Assembly: GCA_018335575.1 (NCBI GenBank)
Contig: JAGXRT010000017.1
Location: forward strand, 1 to 38,314
Source: Bacteroidota bacterium
GTDB lineage: Bacteria; Bacteroidota; Bacteroidia; Flavobacteriales; Flavobacteriaceae
DNA: 38,314 bases
Reading direction: 5' to 3'
Positions 18,476 to 28,561 of the stretch are shown piece after piece (position 1 is the first letter of the stretch; each line of letters starts with the position of its first letter). Under the pieces are notes generated by a model, which saw only the letters and a program-made list of their open reading frames with translations, did not search any database and was not told the origin of the DNA. The position numbers were made by a program, and so were the translations under genes.

Positions 18476-18494
18476 GTGCTTTAATCAACTTCTT

Positions 18495-20186
18495 TTATAA
18501 TTTGATATTGTACGGTTTTCTTTTTTTATTAGTCATTGGGCCTAATTTATCAACAGCACATCTGAAACCAATATAACTGGCAGCCATATATTCTGGTAAA
18601 AAGCGACGTTGTGCAGGGTCTAACCAATATTCTCTGTCATTCCATGAACCACCTTTTATTACTCTGGCTTGATCACTGATTAAAGTTGATCGAACTTCAG
18701 AATCAGGTTGTAATTGCATATAGCCACTTTCTCCCGGAATCTTTTCTATTTGCGGAGAATTGTACATTCTGGCTTGTTTTGGATCTACTTGATCAGGTTC
18801 TTTATCGTAAAATTTAGTTGATGCCAGCTCTCCATCTTTAGCATTGATGTTATAAGCTTTTTCGTAGTTGTTACGCATAAAAGCATCATCTTTTGTAATT
18901 GGTACATATCGGATACTGCCGGGTAATTCTTTAGGAATTATGCGTCCATTATCCAAAGTATCATAGGCCATGTTATTCATGTCAACCACTACAACTTTCC
19001 CTTCTTGATCAATTAAACGTTTTGTAAATACATTTCCTCTGAAGTAATTAAAATCATTAGCATCATTATCAACAATTGGCCGATAAACATCTTGTACCCA
19101 TTCTGCAACGTTTCCAGACATATCATACAATCCAAATGCATTTGGAGCATATGATTTAACTTTTATAGTGATGTCTGCACCGTCATTACTCCATCCGGCT
19201 ATACCGCTATAATCTCCTTTTCCTTGCTTAAAGTTTGCCAATTGATCGCCTTGATATTTACGCACTTTATTGCGGGTGTATTTTCCGTCCCAAGCGTATT
19301 TTTTTCTACCGCGGGTGTTGTTATATTCTCTGTTTTCTATGACGGCTTTTGCAGCATATTCCCATTCAGCTTCTGTAGGAAGTCTGAAATCTGGCAACAT
19401 GATACCATCAGAAACCTTAACATGTCTTCCAGTAAAGCTACCTCTTTCTGGTCTTGCTTCACCTTTTACTCTAGGTTTTGTTTCCTTTAATCCTTTTTTA
19501 TAAATAGATTCATCGCCGCCGTATAACAATGTTGGGCTTGAGGTATAAGCATCTGCATCAAATCGATTGTTACCAGTTGGTTGTTTTTCAGGATCTCTGT
19601 AAAGATTTTTTAAAACTCCTTTTTGTATTAATATCTTTTCATTAACAACATCGGTTCTCCATTTACAATATTGATTAGCTTGTAACCAGCTCACACCAAC
19701 AACAGGATAATCTGCGTATGCTGGATGACGTAAATAATTTTCTGTTAACAATTCGTTGGCTCCTAAGGTATTACGCCAAACTAAGGTGTCTGGTAGAGCG
19801 CTCTGATAAATGTGTTTGTAATTTTCTTCATTTGGTGGAAATACACGCTCTAACCAATCTAAATAAAATAAATATTCTGCATTGGTTACCTCTGTTTCAT
19901 CTAAGTAAAAAGAACGAATTTGAATTTTAACCGGAGTTGTGTTCCAATCAAACATAACATCGTCTTGTACATGTCCCATTGTAAACGATCCGCCTTCAAC
20001 AAGTACCATTCCTGGAGGTGCTTTTTCACCTTTGTAATCGCCGTTTTTAGTAAATCCGGCTGCTTTCATGTCTTTGGAGTTCCATCCGGTTAAAGATGAA
20101 CTTCCTTTTGATTTTTTATTACAGCTTGCTAGTATAAATACTAACGATAAGATTAACAGGAACTTAAATCCAACAATTTTTTTCAT
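18495..20186 (-). CDS. gldJ: Gliding motility / type IX secretion lipoprotein GldJ
   Basis: A 563-residue lipoprotein of the gliding motor, needed for cell-surface adhesin movement and, in Flavobacterium johnsoniae, for stability of other Gld proteins and type IX secretion. The start is placed at the ATG at 20186, 21 codons inside the longest open frame, because it gives a clean lipoprotein signal peptide (MKKIVGFKFLLILSLVFILASC, Cys22). The body is a formylglycine-generating-enzyme-like (FGE-sulfatase) fold: GMVLVEGGSFTMG, YLDETEVTNAEY, VVGVSWLQANQYCKWR, FRLPTEAEWEYAAKA, YDMSGNVAEWVQD and VIKGGSWNDREYWLDPA. It is divergent from porU, an arrangement also known in F. johnsoniae. A role as an active formylglycine enzyme is not expected. 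Confidence 0.95.
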   Translation of the reverse strand: MKKIVGFKFLLILSLVFILASCNKKSKGSSSLTGWNSKDMKAAGFTKNGDYKGEKAPPGMVLVEGGSFTMGHVQDDVMFDWNTTPVKIQIRSFYLDETEVTNAEYLFYLDWLERVFPPNEENYKHIYQSALPDTLVWRNTLGANELLTENYLRHPAYADYPVVGVSWLQANQYCKWRTDVVNEKILIQKGVLKNLYRDPEKQPTGNNRFDADAYTSSPTLLYGGDESIYKKGLKETKPRVKGEARPERGSFTGRHVKVSDGIMLPDFRLPTEAEWEYAAKAVIENREYNNTRGRKKYAWDGKYTRNKVRKYQGDQLANFKQGKGDYSGIAGWSNDGADITIKVKSYAPNAFGLYDMSGNVAEWVQDVYRPIVDNDANDFNYFRGNVFTKRLIDQEGKVVVVDMNNMAYDTLDNGRIIPKELPGSIRYVPITKDDAFMRNNYEKAYNINAKDGELASTKFYDKEPDQVDPKQARMYNSPQIEKIPGESGYMQLQPDSEVRSTLISDQARVIKGGSWNDREYWLDPAQRRFLPEYMAASYIGFRCAVDKLGPMTNKKRKPYNIKL

Positions 20187-20329
20187 ATAAACCATTATTA
20201 ATAGGGTTTTAACAGTGTTGCAATTTACAATATAAATGTTTTTAAACAAGTAAATATAATAAAATCTCGCTAAAACAGTAATGTTTCATCTTAATAACGA
20301 TTGTTTTTTTTCTTTATTATATGTAAACT

Positions 20330-20337
20330 TATATTTG
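20330..20337 (+). promoter_or_regulatory. -7 element of the porU promoter
   Basis: TATATTTG is an exact TAnnTTTG match, 41 bp before the chosen porU start. TTG at 20301-20303 is a rather distant -33 (26-bp spacer). Because transcription would begin near 20344, translation must start at 20379, not at the earlier in-frame ATG at 20301. Confidence 0.6.
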
Positions 20338-20378
20338 TAAATAAAATAAGCCTTAGGTTTAAGCGTTATAGCACTTAT

Positions 20379-23300
20379 ATGTCAAAAAAAATTATTTTTT
20401 TCAGTGTTTTTTTGATGTGGACAATTTGTATAAATGCCCAAGTTAAAAATACCTTATATTTTCAATTAAATTGGATAGAAAATCAATTGTTTAAAGTTGG
20501 TAAAAATACCATTCTGGTATTACCAGTTGTTGAGAATAATTTCTTAAATAATGAATTGTTGCCAAATTTTAACTATCAGATTGAGTTAAATCAGCCTTTG
20601 GAAATTGAAAATTATTCAATTCAAAATGTACAATATGAACAATTCAATATAGATAAATACCCAGATTTTAACCATCAACTAATACAGACCAGTTTAATTT
20701 CTGAAATTAAAGTAGTAAACGATAATTTTAAGTCGTATGCAGTATTTCAGTTTATTCCATTTATTAAAGAGGGTTCGAGTATTAAAAGGGTTAAATCATT
20801 TGAGCTAGCGTATAATTTAGTTGCTAATAACCAACGAAATACTACAGGTTCAGCAGTTAAAAACGCTGTTCTGTCAACAGGTGAATGGTATAAATTTGCT
20901 GTTGATACAACAGGTGTGTTTAAAATAGATCGAAGTTTTTTACAAGGATTAGGTATAAATGTAAACAATTTAAATCCAAAAAATATCAGAATATTTGGAA
21001 ATGGCGGGGCAATGCTTCCATTTAAAAACGAAGATTTTAGGTATGATGATTTGCAAGAGAATGCTATTTATGTAGAAGGAGAAAACGATGGTAGATTTGA
21101 TACCAATGATTATATATTGTTTTATGCCAAAGGTCCTCATTCATGGAGAAATGTAAATGGTTTAAATCTTCAAAGTATTACTCATCAGCAAAATATTTTT
21201 TCGGATGAAGCCTATTATTTTATTACTGTTAATAATGGTGATGGTAAAAGAATTATAAATGAGGTGCCTCAAACAGGAACTTCGGCAGCAACAATAACTA
21301 CATTTGAAGATTTTACATTTTTGGAAAAAGAGAAAGTGAATTTATTTGGTATAGGACAGCAATGGTTTGGAGATGATTTTAACTTGCAAAGTACTTTATC
21401 GTATACCGTTCCATTTAGGAATTTAGATCCATCCAAAGATATATTTATTAGAGCCAGAGCTGCTGCAGTATCATCAACGGTTTCCTCTATAAGTGTAAAA
21501 GTTAATAATCAGGATTTATATGCATTAAGTTTTCCGGCAGTTATCATAAATTCTTTAACAAAAGCTTATGCTTCTGAAAGAGTTCAGGCTGCAAGAACTT
21601 CTGGAAACAGCGTAAAAGTTGAATTAACCTTTAATAATAATGGAAATCCTTCTGGTAAAGCCTATGTAGACTATATTGAAGTCTTGGGAACTAAATTATT
21701 AAATGCTGATGGTAAGCAATTTAGTTTTAGAAACTTTAATGCTGCTACAGCAACTGGTATTGTAGAATATCAAATTCAAAATGCTACATATATTCAAGAA
21801 GTTTGGGAGGTAACAGATTTTCTTAACCCTAAAAGAATTGCTAATCAATCAACAAATAGCAATTATAGTTTTAAAAGTTTAGGCGGAACACTCAAAGAAT
21901 TTGTAGTCTTAAATAATGCAGATTTTTATAAACCTAAACAACTTGCTAATCCAAAAGTAGCTAATCAAAATTTACATGCTTTAAGAGATATTGAATACCT
22001 GGTAATTACGCAAGACTATTTATTAGGACAAGCAGATCGATTAACCAATTACCACCGCAATAATAATTTAACTGCCAGAACTGTAGATGTGTCTCAAATA
22101 TACAATGAGTTTGGATCTGGCGCTAAAGATATTACAGCTATTCGCGATTTTATTAGGCATTTGTATATCAATGCTTCATCACCTGAAAAGCGAATAAAAT
22201 ACGTTACTTTTTTAGGCGATGCTTCGTATGACTATAAAGACAGGATTAAAGGAAATAACAATATTGTACCCGTTTATGAAGCTTTTGAAAGTTTTAATAA
22301 AGCAACCACATTTGTAACCGACGATTTTTACGGCATGATGGATCTTTCAGAAGGTTTAATGTCATCCCTAGATAAACAAGATGTTGCAACAGCTAGAATT
22401 CCAGTAACTACAGTTTTAGAAGCAGAAAAGGTAATTACTAAAATATTAAACTATTATAATTCACAGTCATTCGGAGATTGGCGCAATCAAATAACTTTTT
22501 TAGCCGATGATGTAGATACTGCAGGTGAAGAAGTTTTACAGGGTGATTTAGAAAAAATTGCTATTGCAATACAAAATCAAAAACCATTATTTAACATCAA
22601 AAAAATATATGCTGATGCCTATAAACAAGAAATTTCAGCCGGTGGTGAGCGCTATCCTGAAGTTAATGCAGATTTAACCAATGCTATTGAAAAAGGAACT
22701 TTAATTGTAGATTATTTTGGGCATGGTGGAGAAGATGGTTTTGCTTCAGAACGTATTTTAGGTGTTCCCGATATACAATCGTGGAAAAACTTTAATGCTT
22801 TACCACTTTTTATTACAGTTACTTGTGAGTTTTCGCGTTTTGATAATCCGTTGCGACCAACTGCAGGTGAGTATGTTTTATGGAATTCTGGTGGAGGTGC
22901 AGCGAGTTTAATATCTACGACTCGCGAAGTATTTATTAACGTTGGAAGTGCTATAAATGATTACTTAATGAAAGTAATTCTTGGTTTTAATAATGAAGAT
23001 TTGTCAATTGCAGAAGGATTAATGCATACTAAAAATAACTTTTCAACAAGTCAACGTTATTTTATTTATACTTTAGGCGATGCAGCTATGAAATTAGCCA
23101 TCCCAAAACCAAAAATTGTGTTAACCAAAATGAACGGTAAAGATTTTAATCAACCGTTAGATACAATTAAGGCTTTATCACATACATCTTTTGAAGGTAT
23201 AATAACTGATGTAAATGGGAATATACTGTCAGATTTTAACGGAACTTTAGATGCATCAGTATACGACAAGCCTATTACAAAAAGTACGCTTAGAAATAAT

Positions 23301-24203
23301 TACAGAGGTACTGGTTATACAGAACCTATGCAATTTCAATCGTTAGAAAGCAAAATGTATAAAGGAAAAGCAAGTGTTACCAACGGTACATTTAAATTTG
23401 ACTTTGTGGCTCCAAAAGACATAAGAGTTGCTTATGGTAAAGGGAAAATAAGTTTATATGCAAATAATCAAATTATTGATAAAGGCGGTCATAATTTTGA
23501 TGTTACAATTGGGGGTGTAAACTCAAATGCACCAGAAGACAAAATAGGTCCAATCATAAAAATATTTTTAAATGATGAATCATTTATAGATGGAGGAAAC
23601 ACCAACCAATCGCCAATTTTACTAGTAAAGTTAGAAGATGAAAGCGGAATCAACACTTCTGTTACAGCGGTTGATCATGATATTGTAGCTATACTAGATA
23701 ACAATCATACAAATCCAATAGTTTTAAATGATTTTTATGAGACTGATTTAAATAATTTTAAGAAAGGTTCGTTATCATATCAATTGAGGAATTTAACTGT
23801 TGGTTTGCATACATTAACACTAAAAGCATGGGATACCTATAATAATTCATCCGAGGTTACCATAACTTTTTATGTAGTAAGCGATGCAGAAATGTTAATT
23901 GAAAATGTATTAAATTATCCAAATCCATTTATTAATTATACAGAGTTTTGGTTTAATCATAACAAACCAAATGAACCTTTAGAGGTTCAAATTCAAATTT
24001 TTACAGTAAGTGGTAAAATAGTAAAAACAATAAATCAAATAGTACAAACAACAGGAAGTTTGTCGAGAACTATTTCTTGGGATGGATTGGATGATTTTGG
24101 AGATAAAATTGGAAAAGGAGTATATATTTATAAGCTCAAAGTTAAATCGACTTTATCAGGTAAGAAGGGAGAAAAAATTGAGAAATTGGTAATACTTCAA
24201 TAA
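20379..24203 (+). CDS. porU: Type IX secretion sortase / C-terminal signal peptidase PorU
   Basis: A gingipain-family (C25) cysteine protease at the outer membrane that removes the C-terminal sorting domain of type IX cargo and links cargo to its anchor. From the ATG at 20379 it has 1274 residues and a signal peptide ending INA before Gln21. An N-terminal beta-rich region (to about 560) is followed by the C25 catalytic domain. H782 in DYFGHGGEDG and C816 in FITVTCEFSRFDNP are the expected catalytic pair, 34 residues apart. It ends with its own type A sorting-like domain (YPNPF through KGVYIYKLKV). The longer start at 20301 lies upstream of the promoter and would bury the signal peptide. PorV follows after 34 bp. 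Confidence 0.95.
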   Translation: MSKKIIFFSVFLMWTICINAQVKNTLYFQLNWIENQLFKVGKNTILVLPVVENNFLNNELLPNFNYQIELNQPLEIENYSIQNVQYEQFNIDKYPDFNHQLIQTSLISEIKVVNDNFKSYAVFQFIPFIKEGSSIKRVKSFELAYNLVANNQRNTTGSAVKNAVLSTGEWYKFAVDTTGVFKIDRSFLQGLGINVNNLNPKNIRIFGNGGAMLPFKNEDFRYDDLQENAIYVEGENDGRFDTNDYILFYAKGPHSWRNVNGLNLQSITHQQNIFSDEAYYFITVNNGDGKRIINEVPQTGTSAATITTFEDFTFLEKEKVNLFGIGQQWFGDDFNLQSTLSYTVPFRNLDPSKDIFIRARAAAVSSTVSSISVKVNNQDLYALSFPAVIINSLTKAYASERVQAARTSGNSVKVELTFNNNGNPSGKAYVDYIEVLGTKLLNADGKQFSFRNFNAATATGIVEYQIQNATYIQEVWEVTDFLNPKRIANQSTNSNYSFKSLGGTLKEFVVLNNADFYKPKQLANPKVANQNLHALRDIEYLVITQDYLLGQADRLTNYHRNNNLTARTVDVSQIYNEFGSGAKDITAIRDFIRHLYINASSPEKRIKYVTFLGDASYDYKDRIKGNNNIVPVYEAFESFNKATTFVTDDFYGMMDLSEGLMSSLDKQDVATARIPVTTVLEAEKVITKILNYYNSQSFGDWRNQITFLADDVDTAGEEVLQGDLEKIAIAIQNQKPLFNIKKIYADAYKQEISAGGERYPEVNADLTNAIEKGTLIVDYFGHGGEDGFASERILGVPDIQSWKNFNALPLFITVTCEFSRFDNPLRPTAGEYVLWNSGGGAASLISTTREVFINVGSAINDYLMKVILGFNNEDLSIAEGLMHTKNNFSTSQRYFIYTLGDAAMKLAIPKPKIVLTKMNGKDFNQPLDTIKALSHTSFEGIITDVNGNILSDFNGTLDASVYDKPITKSTLRNNYRGTGYTEPMQFQSLESKMYKGKASVTNGTFKFDFVAPKDIRVAYGKGKISLYANNQIIDKGGHNFDVTIGGVNSNAPEDKIGPIIKIFLNDESFIDGGNTNQSPILLVKLEDESGINTSVTAVDHDIVAILDNNHTNPIVLNDFYETDLNNFKKGSLSYQLRNLTVGLHTLTLKAWDTYNNSSEVTITFYVVSDAEMLIENVLNYPNPFINYTEFWFNHNKPNEPLEVQIQIFTVSGKIVKTINQIVQTTGSLSRTISWDGLDDFGDKIGKGVYIYKLKVKSTLSGKKGEKIEKLVILQ

Positions 24204-24237
24204 AAAAATAGATATTTGTAATATTATCATTGTTATT

Positions 24238-25377
24238 ATGAAAAATAAACTAATTATAGGACTTGTTCTTATGTTATTCGTTTCAAAAAATATGATGGCT
24301 CAGGAGCGAGCAATAACTACTGCAGCACCATTTTTATTAATTGTACCAGATGCTAGAGCAGGTGGAATGGGCGACGTAGGAGTTTCATCTTCTCCCGATG
24401 TGTATGCGCAGCATCACAATCCCGCAAAATATGCATTTAGCGAAGCACAATTTAATCTTGGTTTTAATTATACACCTTGGATGCGTGAGTTGGTAAACGA
24501 TGTATTTTTAGGCGGATTTACTTTTGCCAACAGACTAAATGAACGAAGTGCTTGGGCGGCAAGTTTAAAATATTTTACCCTTGGAGAAATTCAATTAACT
24601 GATGGGAGTGGAAATGAAATAGGAAAGGAAAAACCTAATGAATTAGCTTTGGATGGAACCTATGCAATGAAATTAAGCGAAACTTATTCAATGGGTGTTA
24701 CCTTACGTTACATCAGATCTGACTTTGCACTTAAAGTAGAGAATTCTGAGCTAAAAACCGTTAATTCAATAGCAGTGGATATTTCAGGTTATTATCAATC
24801 AGAAGAAGATTATTATAGCGATATATCAGGCAAGTGGCGTGGTGGATTTAATATTTCAAACATTGGTCCGAAAGTACGATACACCGATGGTGGAGCTGAA
24901 AATTTTATACCAACAAACTTAAAAATAGGTGGTGGATTTGATTTTATTTTAGACGATTACAATACCATATCAACTAACTTAGAGTTTAACAAACTTTTAG
25001 TACCAACACCACCGGTAAGAGATGATTTAGGAAATGTTATCGAAGGTAAAGAAGATAATGTCGGTTGGGTTAAAGGTATTTTTCAGTCATTTGGAGATGC
25101 TCCTGATGGTTTTTCTGAAGAGTTAAAAGAATTTACTTGGGGTCTTGGAGCAGAGTATGTTTACGATCGGTCATTTGCTTTAAGAGCAGGTTATTTTAAT
25201 GAACATGATTTAAAAGGCGCGCGAAAATATTTTACTTTAGGAGCAGGATTTAAATTTAAAAGCAGTTCAATAGATATTTCGTATTTATTTAACTCATCAG
25301 ACATCAATAATCCGTTGGAAAATACACTGCGTTTTTCACTTGCATTCAATTTTGGCGATTTATATGAAGGATATTAA
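24238..25377 (+). CDS. porV: Type IX secretion outer-membrane protein PorV (LptO)
   Basis: A 379-residue FadL-like beta-barrel that shuttles cargo from the type IX translocon to PorU. It has a signal peptide ending MMA before Gln22 and the family signature FLLIVPDARAGGMGDVGVSSSPDVYAQHHNPAKYAF. The C-terminal barrel strand reads NTLRFSLAFNF. It is the second gene of porU-porV. GATATTTG at 24211-24218, a 7-of-8 match to TAnnTTTG, might give it an extra promoter. Confidence 0.95.
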   Translation: MKNKLIIGLVLMLFVSKNMMAQERAITTAAPFLLIVPDARAGGMGDVGVSSSPDVYAQHHNPAKYAFSEAQFNLGFNYTPWMRELVNDVFLGGFTFANRLNERSAWAASLKYFTLGEIQLTDGSGNEIGKEKPNELALDGTYAMKLSETYSMGVTLRYIRSDFALKVENSELKTVNSIAVDISGYYQSEEDYYSDISGKWRGGFNISNIGPKVRYTDGGAENFIPTNLKIGGGFDFILDDYNTISTNLEFNKLLVPTPPVRDDLGNVIEGKEDNVGWVKGIFQSFGDAPDGFSEELKEFTWGLGAEYVYDRSFALRAGYFNEHDLKGARKYFTLGAGFKFKSSSIDISYLFNSSDINNPLENTLRFSLAFNFGDLYEGY

Positions 25378-25394
25378 TTAAGTAGTTTAATTAA

Positions 25395-25877
25395 ATGAAA
25401 AAAATAGAAATTACAACCCCATTAACAATTTATGAGTCTGTAGACGAGTTACCCAACGATGTTAAAAAATTGGTCGATTTAGCTGTAAAAGCAAGAAATA
25501 CTGCTTATGCTCCGTATTCAAATTTTAATGTTGGAGCAGCTTTAGTACTCGAAAATGGAGAATTCATTTATGGTAGCAATCAAGAAAATGCTGCATATCC
25601 TTCGGGTATTTGTGCCGAGCGTGTAGCAATTTGGAAAGCAGCCTCAGATTATCCAAACATTAAAGTAAAAAAATTACTAATTACAGCAAGTTCAAATCTT
25701 AAAACGGTAGACGCCCCTGTGTCTCCTTGTGGTGCTTGTAGGCAAACTTTGTTTGAATACGAAAGTAAACAACATGAATCTATTGAAATTTTCTTCATGG
25801 GAGAAACAGGTAAAATTTTCAAAACAGATTCATTAAAAGATTTATTGCCTGTAGCTTTTAGTAAATCGTTACTTTAA
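25395..25877 (+). CDS. cdd: Cytidine deaminase
   Basis: Deaminates cytidine and deoxycytidine to uridine forms in pyrimidine salvage. The 160-residue protein carries the zinc and catalytic motif CAERVAIWKA (zinc ligand C73, proton-shuttling E75) and PCGACRQ with zinc ligands C112 and C115. This is the all-Cys zinc site of the tetrameric type. It follows porV by 17 bp and is probably read through from it. Confidence 0.95.
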   Translation: MKKIEITTPLTIYESVDELPNDVKKLVDLAVKARNTAYAPYSNFNVGAALVLENGEFIYGSNQENAAYPSGICAERVAIWKAASDYPNIKVKKLLITASSNLKTVDAPVSPCGACRQTLFEYESKQHESIEIFFMGETGKIFKTDSLKDLLPVAFSKSLL

Positions 25878-25946
25878 ATTTTTCAAATTTTAATTAATAA
25901 ACAAGGGCATTAATACCCAAATTATACATTTTAAATAATTTTAGAT

Positions 25947-27020
25947 ATGGCAACTTATTCAGTAATTACAGGTACAGGAAGTTACATTCCTTCAATTCTT
26001 AAAACAAATGAAGATTTTTTAGGACATGAATTCTTAAATGAAGACGGTACTCCATTTATTTATGACAATGAAACTATTATTGAAAAGTTTAAAGCAATTA
26101 CAGGTATTGAAGAAAGACGCTGGGCGTCACATGAATTAAATACTTCTGACCTTGGGTTTTTAGCTGCTGAAAAAGCTATTGAAGATGCAAACATCGATAA
26201 AGAAACGATTGACTATATAATCGTAGCTCATAATTTTGGTGATGTTAAAAGTGCTGCCATTCAAAGTGATATTCTCCCAAGCTTAGCTTCCAGAGTAAAA
26301 CACAGATTACAAATTAAAAATCCGAATTGTGTAGCTTATGATATCTTATTCGGATGTCCGGGTTGGGTAGAAGGAGTAATTCAAGCGCATGCTTTTATCA
26401 AATCTGGAATGGCAAAAAAATGCTTGGTAATTGGAGCTGAAACCTTGTCCAGAGTCTTGGATATGCACGACAGAGATTCCATGATTTATTCGGATGGAGC
26501 TGGAGCTTGTATAGTAGAAAAAGTTGAAAGTGACAGCCCGGTTGGTATTTTGGCACATGCTACACAAAGCAATACCATGGAAGAAGTTTACTACTTAAAT
26601 TTTGGAAATTCTTTTGATAAAACAGAAGATCCGGATGTACGTTATATAAAAATGAACGGTAGAAAAATTTATGAATATGCACTTTCTAATGTTCCTTTAG
26701 CAATGAAACACGCTATGGAAAAGTGTAATGTTGATATTCATGATGTAAAAAAAGTGTTTATACATCAGGCCAATGAAAAGATGGATGAAGCCATTATTAA
26801 ACGCTTTTATAGATTGTTTAAATGCCCAACCCCTGAACACGTTATGCCAATGAGTATTCACAAACTAGGTAACAGTTCAGTAGCAACAGTACCTACCTTA
26901 TTTGATTTAGTTAAAAAAGGATTGGTAGAACACCAAGAAATTAATAAAGATGATGTTGTAATTTTAGCTTCTGTTGGAGCAGGAATGAATATCAATGCAA
27001 TAGTTTATAAATATCAATAG
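25947..27020 (+). CDS. 3-oxoacyl-ACP synthase III family ketosynthase (FabH-like)
   Basis: A thiolase-fold enzyme that condenses an acyl-CoA starter with malonyl-ACP or a related unit. The 357 residues show the FabH Cys-His-Asn triad: C137 in DILFGCPGWVEG, H273 in VFIHQANEKMDE and N309 in KLGNSSVATVP. MIYSDGAGACIVEKV is also typical. It is longer than housekeeping FabH (about 320-335) because of insertions near the N-terminus (EFLNEDGTPFIYDN), so it may be a paralog with a different starter. It stands 69 bp after cdd and 25 bp before the ABC permease gene. Leader bases 25908-25920 contain GGG and CCC that could pair weakly. Confidence 0.88.
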   Translation: MATYSVITGTGSYIPSILKTNEDFLGHEFLNEDGTPFIYDNETIIEKFKAITGIEERRWASHELNTSDLGFLAAEKAIEDANIDKETIDYIIVAHNFGDVKSAAIQSDILPSLASRVKHRLQIKNPNCVAYDILFGCPGWVEGVIQAHAFIKSGMAKKCLVIGAETLSRVLDMHDRDSMIYSDGAGACIVEKVESDSPVGILAHATQSNTMEEVYYLNFGNSFDKTEDPDVRYIKMNGRKIYEYALSNVPLAMKHAMEKCNVDIHDVKKVFIHQANEKMDEAIIKRFYRLFKCPTPEHVMPMSIHKLGNSSVATVPTLFDLVKKGLVEHQEINKDDVVILASVGAGMNINAIVYKYQ

Positions 27021-27045
27021 TTAAAGCAAAGTCTTTTTTTATTAA

Positions 27046-27786
27046 ATGAATTATTTAGAACATACCGGTAAGTATTTTATGATGCTTAAGCAAGTCTTTA
27101 AAAGGCCTCAAAAGTGGTCTATATTTAAAGAAATGTTGTTTAGGGAGATTGAAGATATTGGTATTAATTCTATTGGTATAACAGCATTTATCTCGTTTTT
27201 TGTAGGAGGTGTTGTAGTTATTCAGATGGCTTTAAATTTAGAAAATCCATTTATTCCAAGGTATTTAATTGGTTATGCTACCAGAATGTCTTTAGTTCTT
27301 GAGTTTTCACCAACCTTAATGTCTATTATTCTAGCAGGTAAAGTTGGTTCATACATTACATCAAGCATAGGGACTATGCGAGTAACCGAGCAAATAGACG
27401 CTTTAGAAGTAATGGGTGTAAACTCGTTAAATTATTTAGTATTGCCAAAAATTATTGCGTCTGTAATTTTTTATCCACTAGTAGTAACTTTGGGAATATT
27501 TTTAGGAATTTATGGTGGATTGGTTGCAGGAAATATTACAGACTTAATCGGAACTCCCGATTACATAACAGGTTTAAGAACAGATTTAGAACCGTTTCAT
27601 TTTACCTATTCTATGATAAAAACCGTAGTTTTTGCCTTTGTTATTGCAACTATACCAGCTTATCATGGGTATTATGTTAAAGGTGGTTCTTTAGAAGTTG
27701 GTAGAGCCAGTACCAAAGCTGTAGTCTGGACAAGTGTCGTAATTATTGTTTTGAATTATTTCTTAACCCAAATGTTGTTGAGCTAA
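27046..27786 (+). CDS. mlaE: ABC transporter permease, MlaE-type (phospholipid trafficking)
   Basis: A 246-residue inner-membrane permease of the MlaE/TTG2B family, part of a complex that moves phospholipids between the inner and outer membranes. The family signatures are visible: MLFREIEDIGINSIGITAFISFFVGGVVVIQ, FSPTLMSIILAGKVGSYITSSIGTMRVTEQIDALEVMG and YPLVVTLGIFLGIYGG. Its stop codon overlaps the ATPase start by one base (TAATG), so the two are coupled. No MCE (MlaD-type) substrate-binding gene lies next to the pair. Confidence 0.92.
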   Translation: MNYLEHTGKYFMMLKQVFKRPQKWSIFKEMLFREIEDIGINSIGITAFISFFVGGVVVIQMALNLENPFIPRYLIGYATRMSLVLEFSPTLMSIILAGKVGSYITSSIGTMRVTEQIDALEVMGVNSLNYLVLPKIIASVIFYPLVVTLGIFLGIYGGLVAGNITDLIGTPDYITGLRTDLEPFHFTYSMIKTVVFAFVIATIPAYHGYYVKGGSLEVGRASTKAVVWTSVVIIVLNYFLTQMLLS

Positions 27787-28553
27787 TGATAGAGGTTAAA
27801 AATTTATATAAATCCTTTAACGGTGTAGAAATCCTAAAAGATGTATCTGCCACCTTTGAGAATGGTAAAACAAGTTTAATAATTGGTCAAAGCGGATCTG
27901 GAAAAACTGTTTTTCTAAAATGCTTATTGGGTTTATTTGAGCCTGAAAAAGGTGTAATTGCTTTTGATGGACGTATACATACCGAATTAGAAATTAAAAA
28001 GAAACGTAAATTAAGAGAAGAAATTGGCATGGTATTTCAAGGAAGTGCCTTATACGATTCTTTAACCGTTGAGGAAAATGTGATGTTTCCAATAAAGATG
28101 TTCACAAACAAATCTGCAAAAGAAATGTTATTTCGTGTTAATGAAGTTTTAGAACGGGTTAACTTAGAAAATTCTAATAAGAAATTACCTTCAGAATTAT
28201 CTGGTGGAATGAAAAAAAGGGTTGCTATAGCTCGTGCTATTGTTATGAAACCACGGTATTTATTTTGTGACGAACCAAACTCAGGTTTAGACCCTCAAAC
28301 ATCTACTGTTATCGATAATTTAATTCGTGAAATTACTATTGAGAATGATATCATCACTATTATTAATTCGCATGATATGAATTCTGTAATGGAAATAGGG
28401 GATAAGATTATTTTGTTGAAAAATGGCTTAAAAGCATGGGAGGGTACGAAAGATGAAATTTTTTACACTGATAATGAAGCGGTTTCTTCGTTTGTTTATT
28501 CATCTAATTTATTTAAAAAAGTAAAAGAAGTATATACTGGTAATTTTAAATAG
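27786..28553 (+). CDS. mlaF: ABC transporter ATP-binding protein, MlaF-type
   Basis: A 255-residue ATPase that drives the MlaE-type permease. It contains Walker A GQSGSGKT (about residues 34-41), the Q-loop in GMVFQGSALYDSLTVEENV, signature LSGGMKKRVAIARA, Walker B YLFCDEPNSGLDP and the switch His in IINSHDM. The substitution of LSGGQ by LSGGM and the phrase GSALYDSLTV are typical of the MlaF/Ttg2A branch. It is the last gene before the tRNA-Lys promoter. Confidence 0.93.
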   Translation: MIEVKNLYKSFNGVEILKDVSATFENGKTSLIIGQSGSGKTVFLKCLLGLFEPEKGVIAFDGRIHTELEIKKKRKLREEIGMVFQGSALYDSLTVEENVMFPIKMFTNKSAKEMLFRVNEVLERVNLENSNKKLPSELSGGMKKRVAIARAIVMKPRYLFCDEPNSGLDPQTSTVIDNLIREITIENDIITIINSHDMNSVMEIGDKIILLKNGLKAWEGTKDEIFYTDNEAVSSFVYSSNLFKKVKEVYTGNFK

Positions 28554-28561
28554 TATTTTCA

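Noticed and set aside
20187-20249. N-terminal extension of GldJ from 20249
   Set aside because: It precedes an intact lipoprotein signal peptide starting at 20186 and has no export character itself.
20301-20378. N-terminal extension of PorU from the ATG at 20301
   Set aside because: It begins upstream of the -7 element and would put the signal peptide 26 residues inside the protein.
25905-25925. GGG-CATTAATA-CCC dyad before the FabH-like gene, sharing ATTAATACCCA with the permease leader
   Set aside because: The stem is only 3 bp and the match to 6051-6061 is a short AT-rich string without the flanking TTTCACTT; probably chance.
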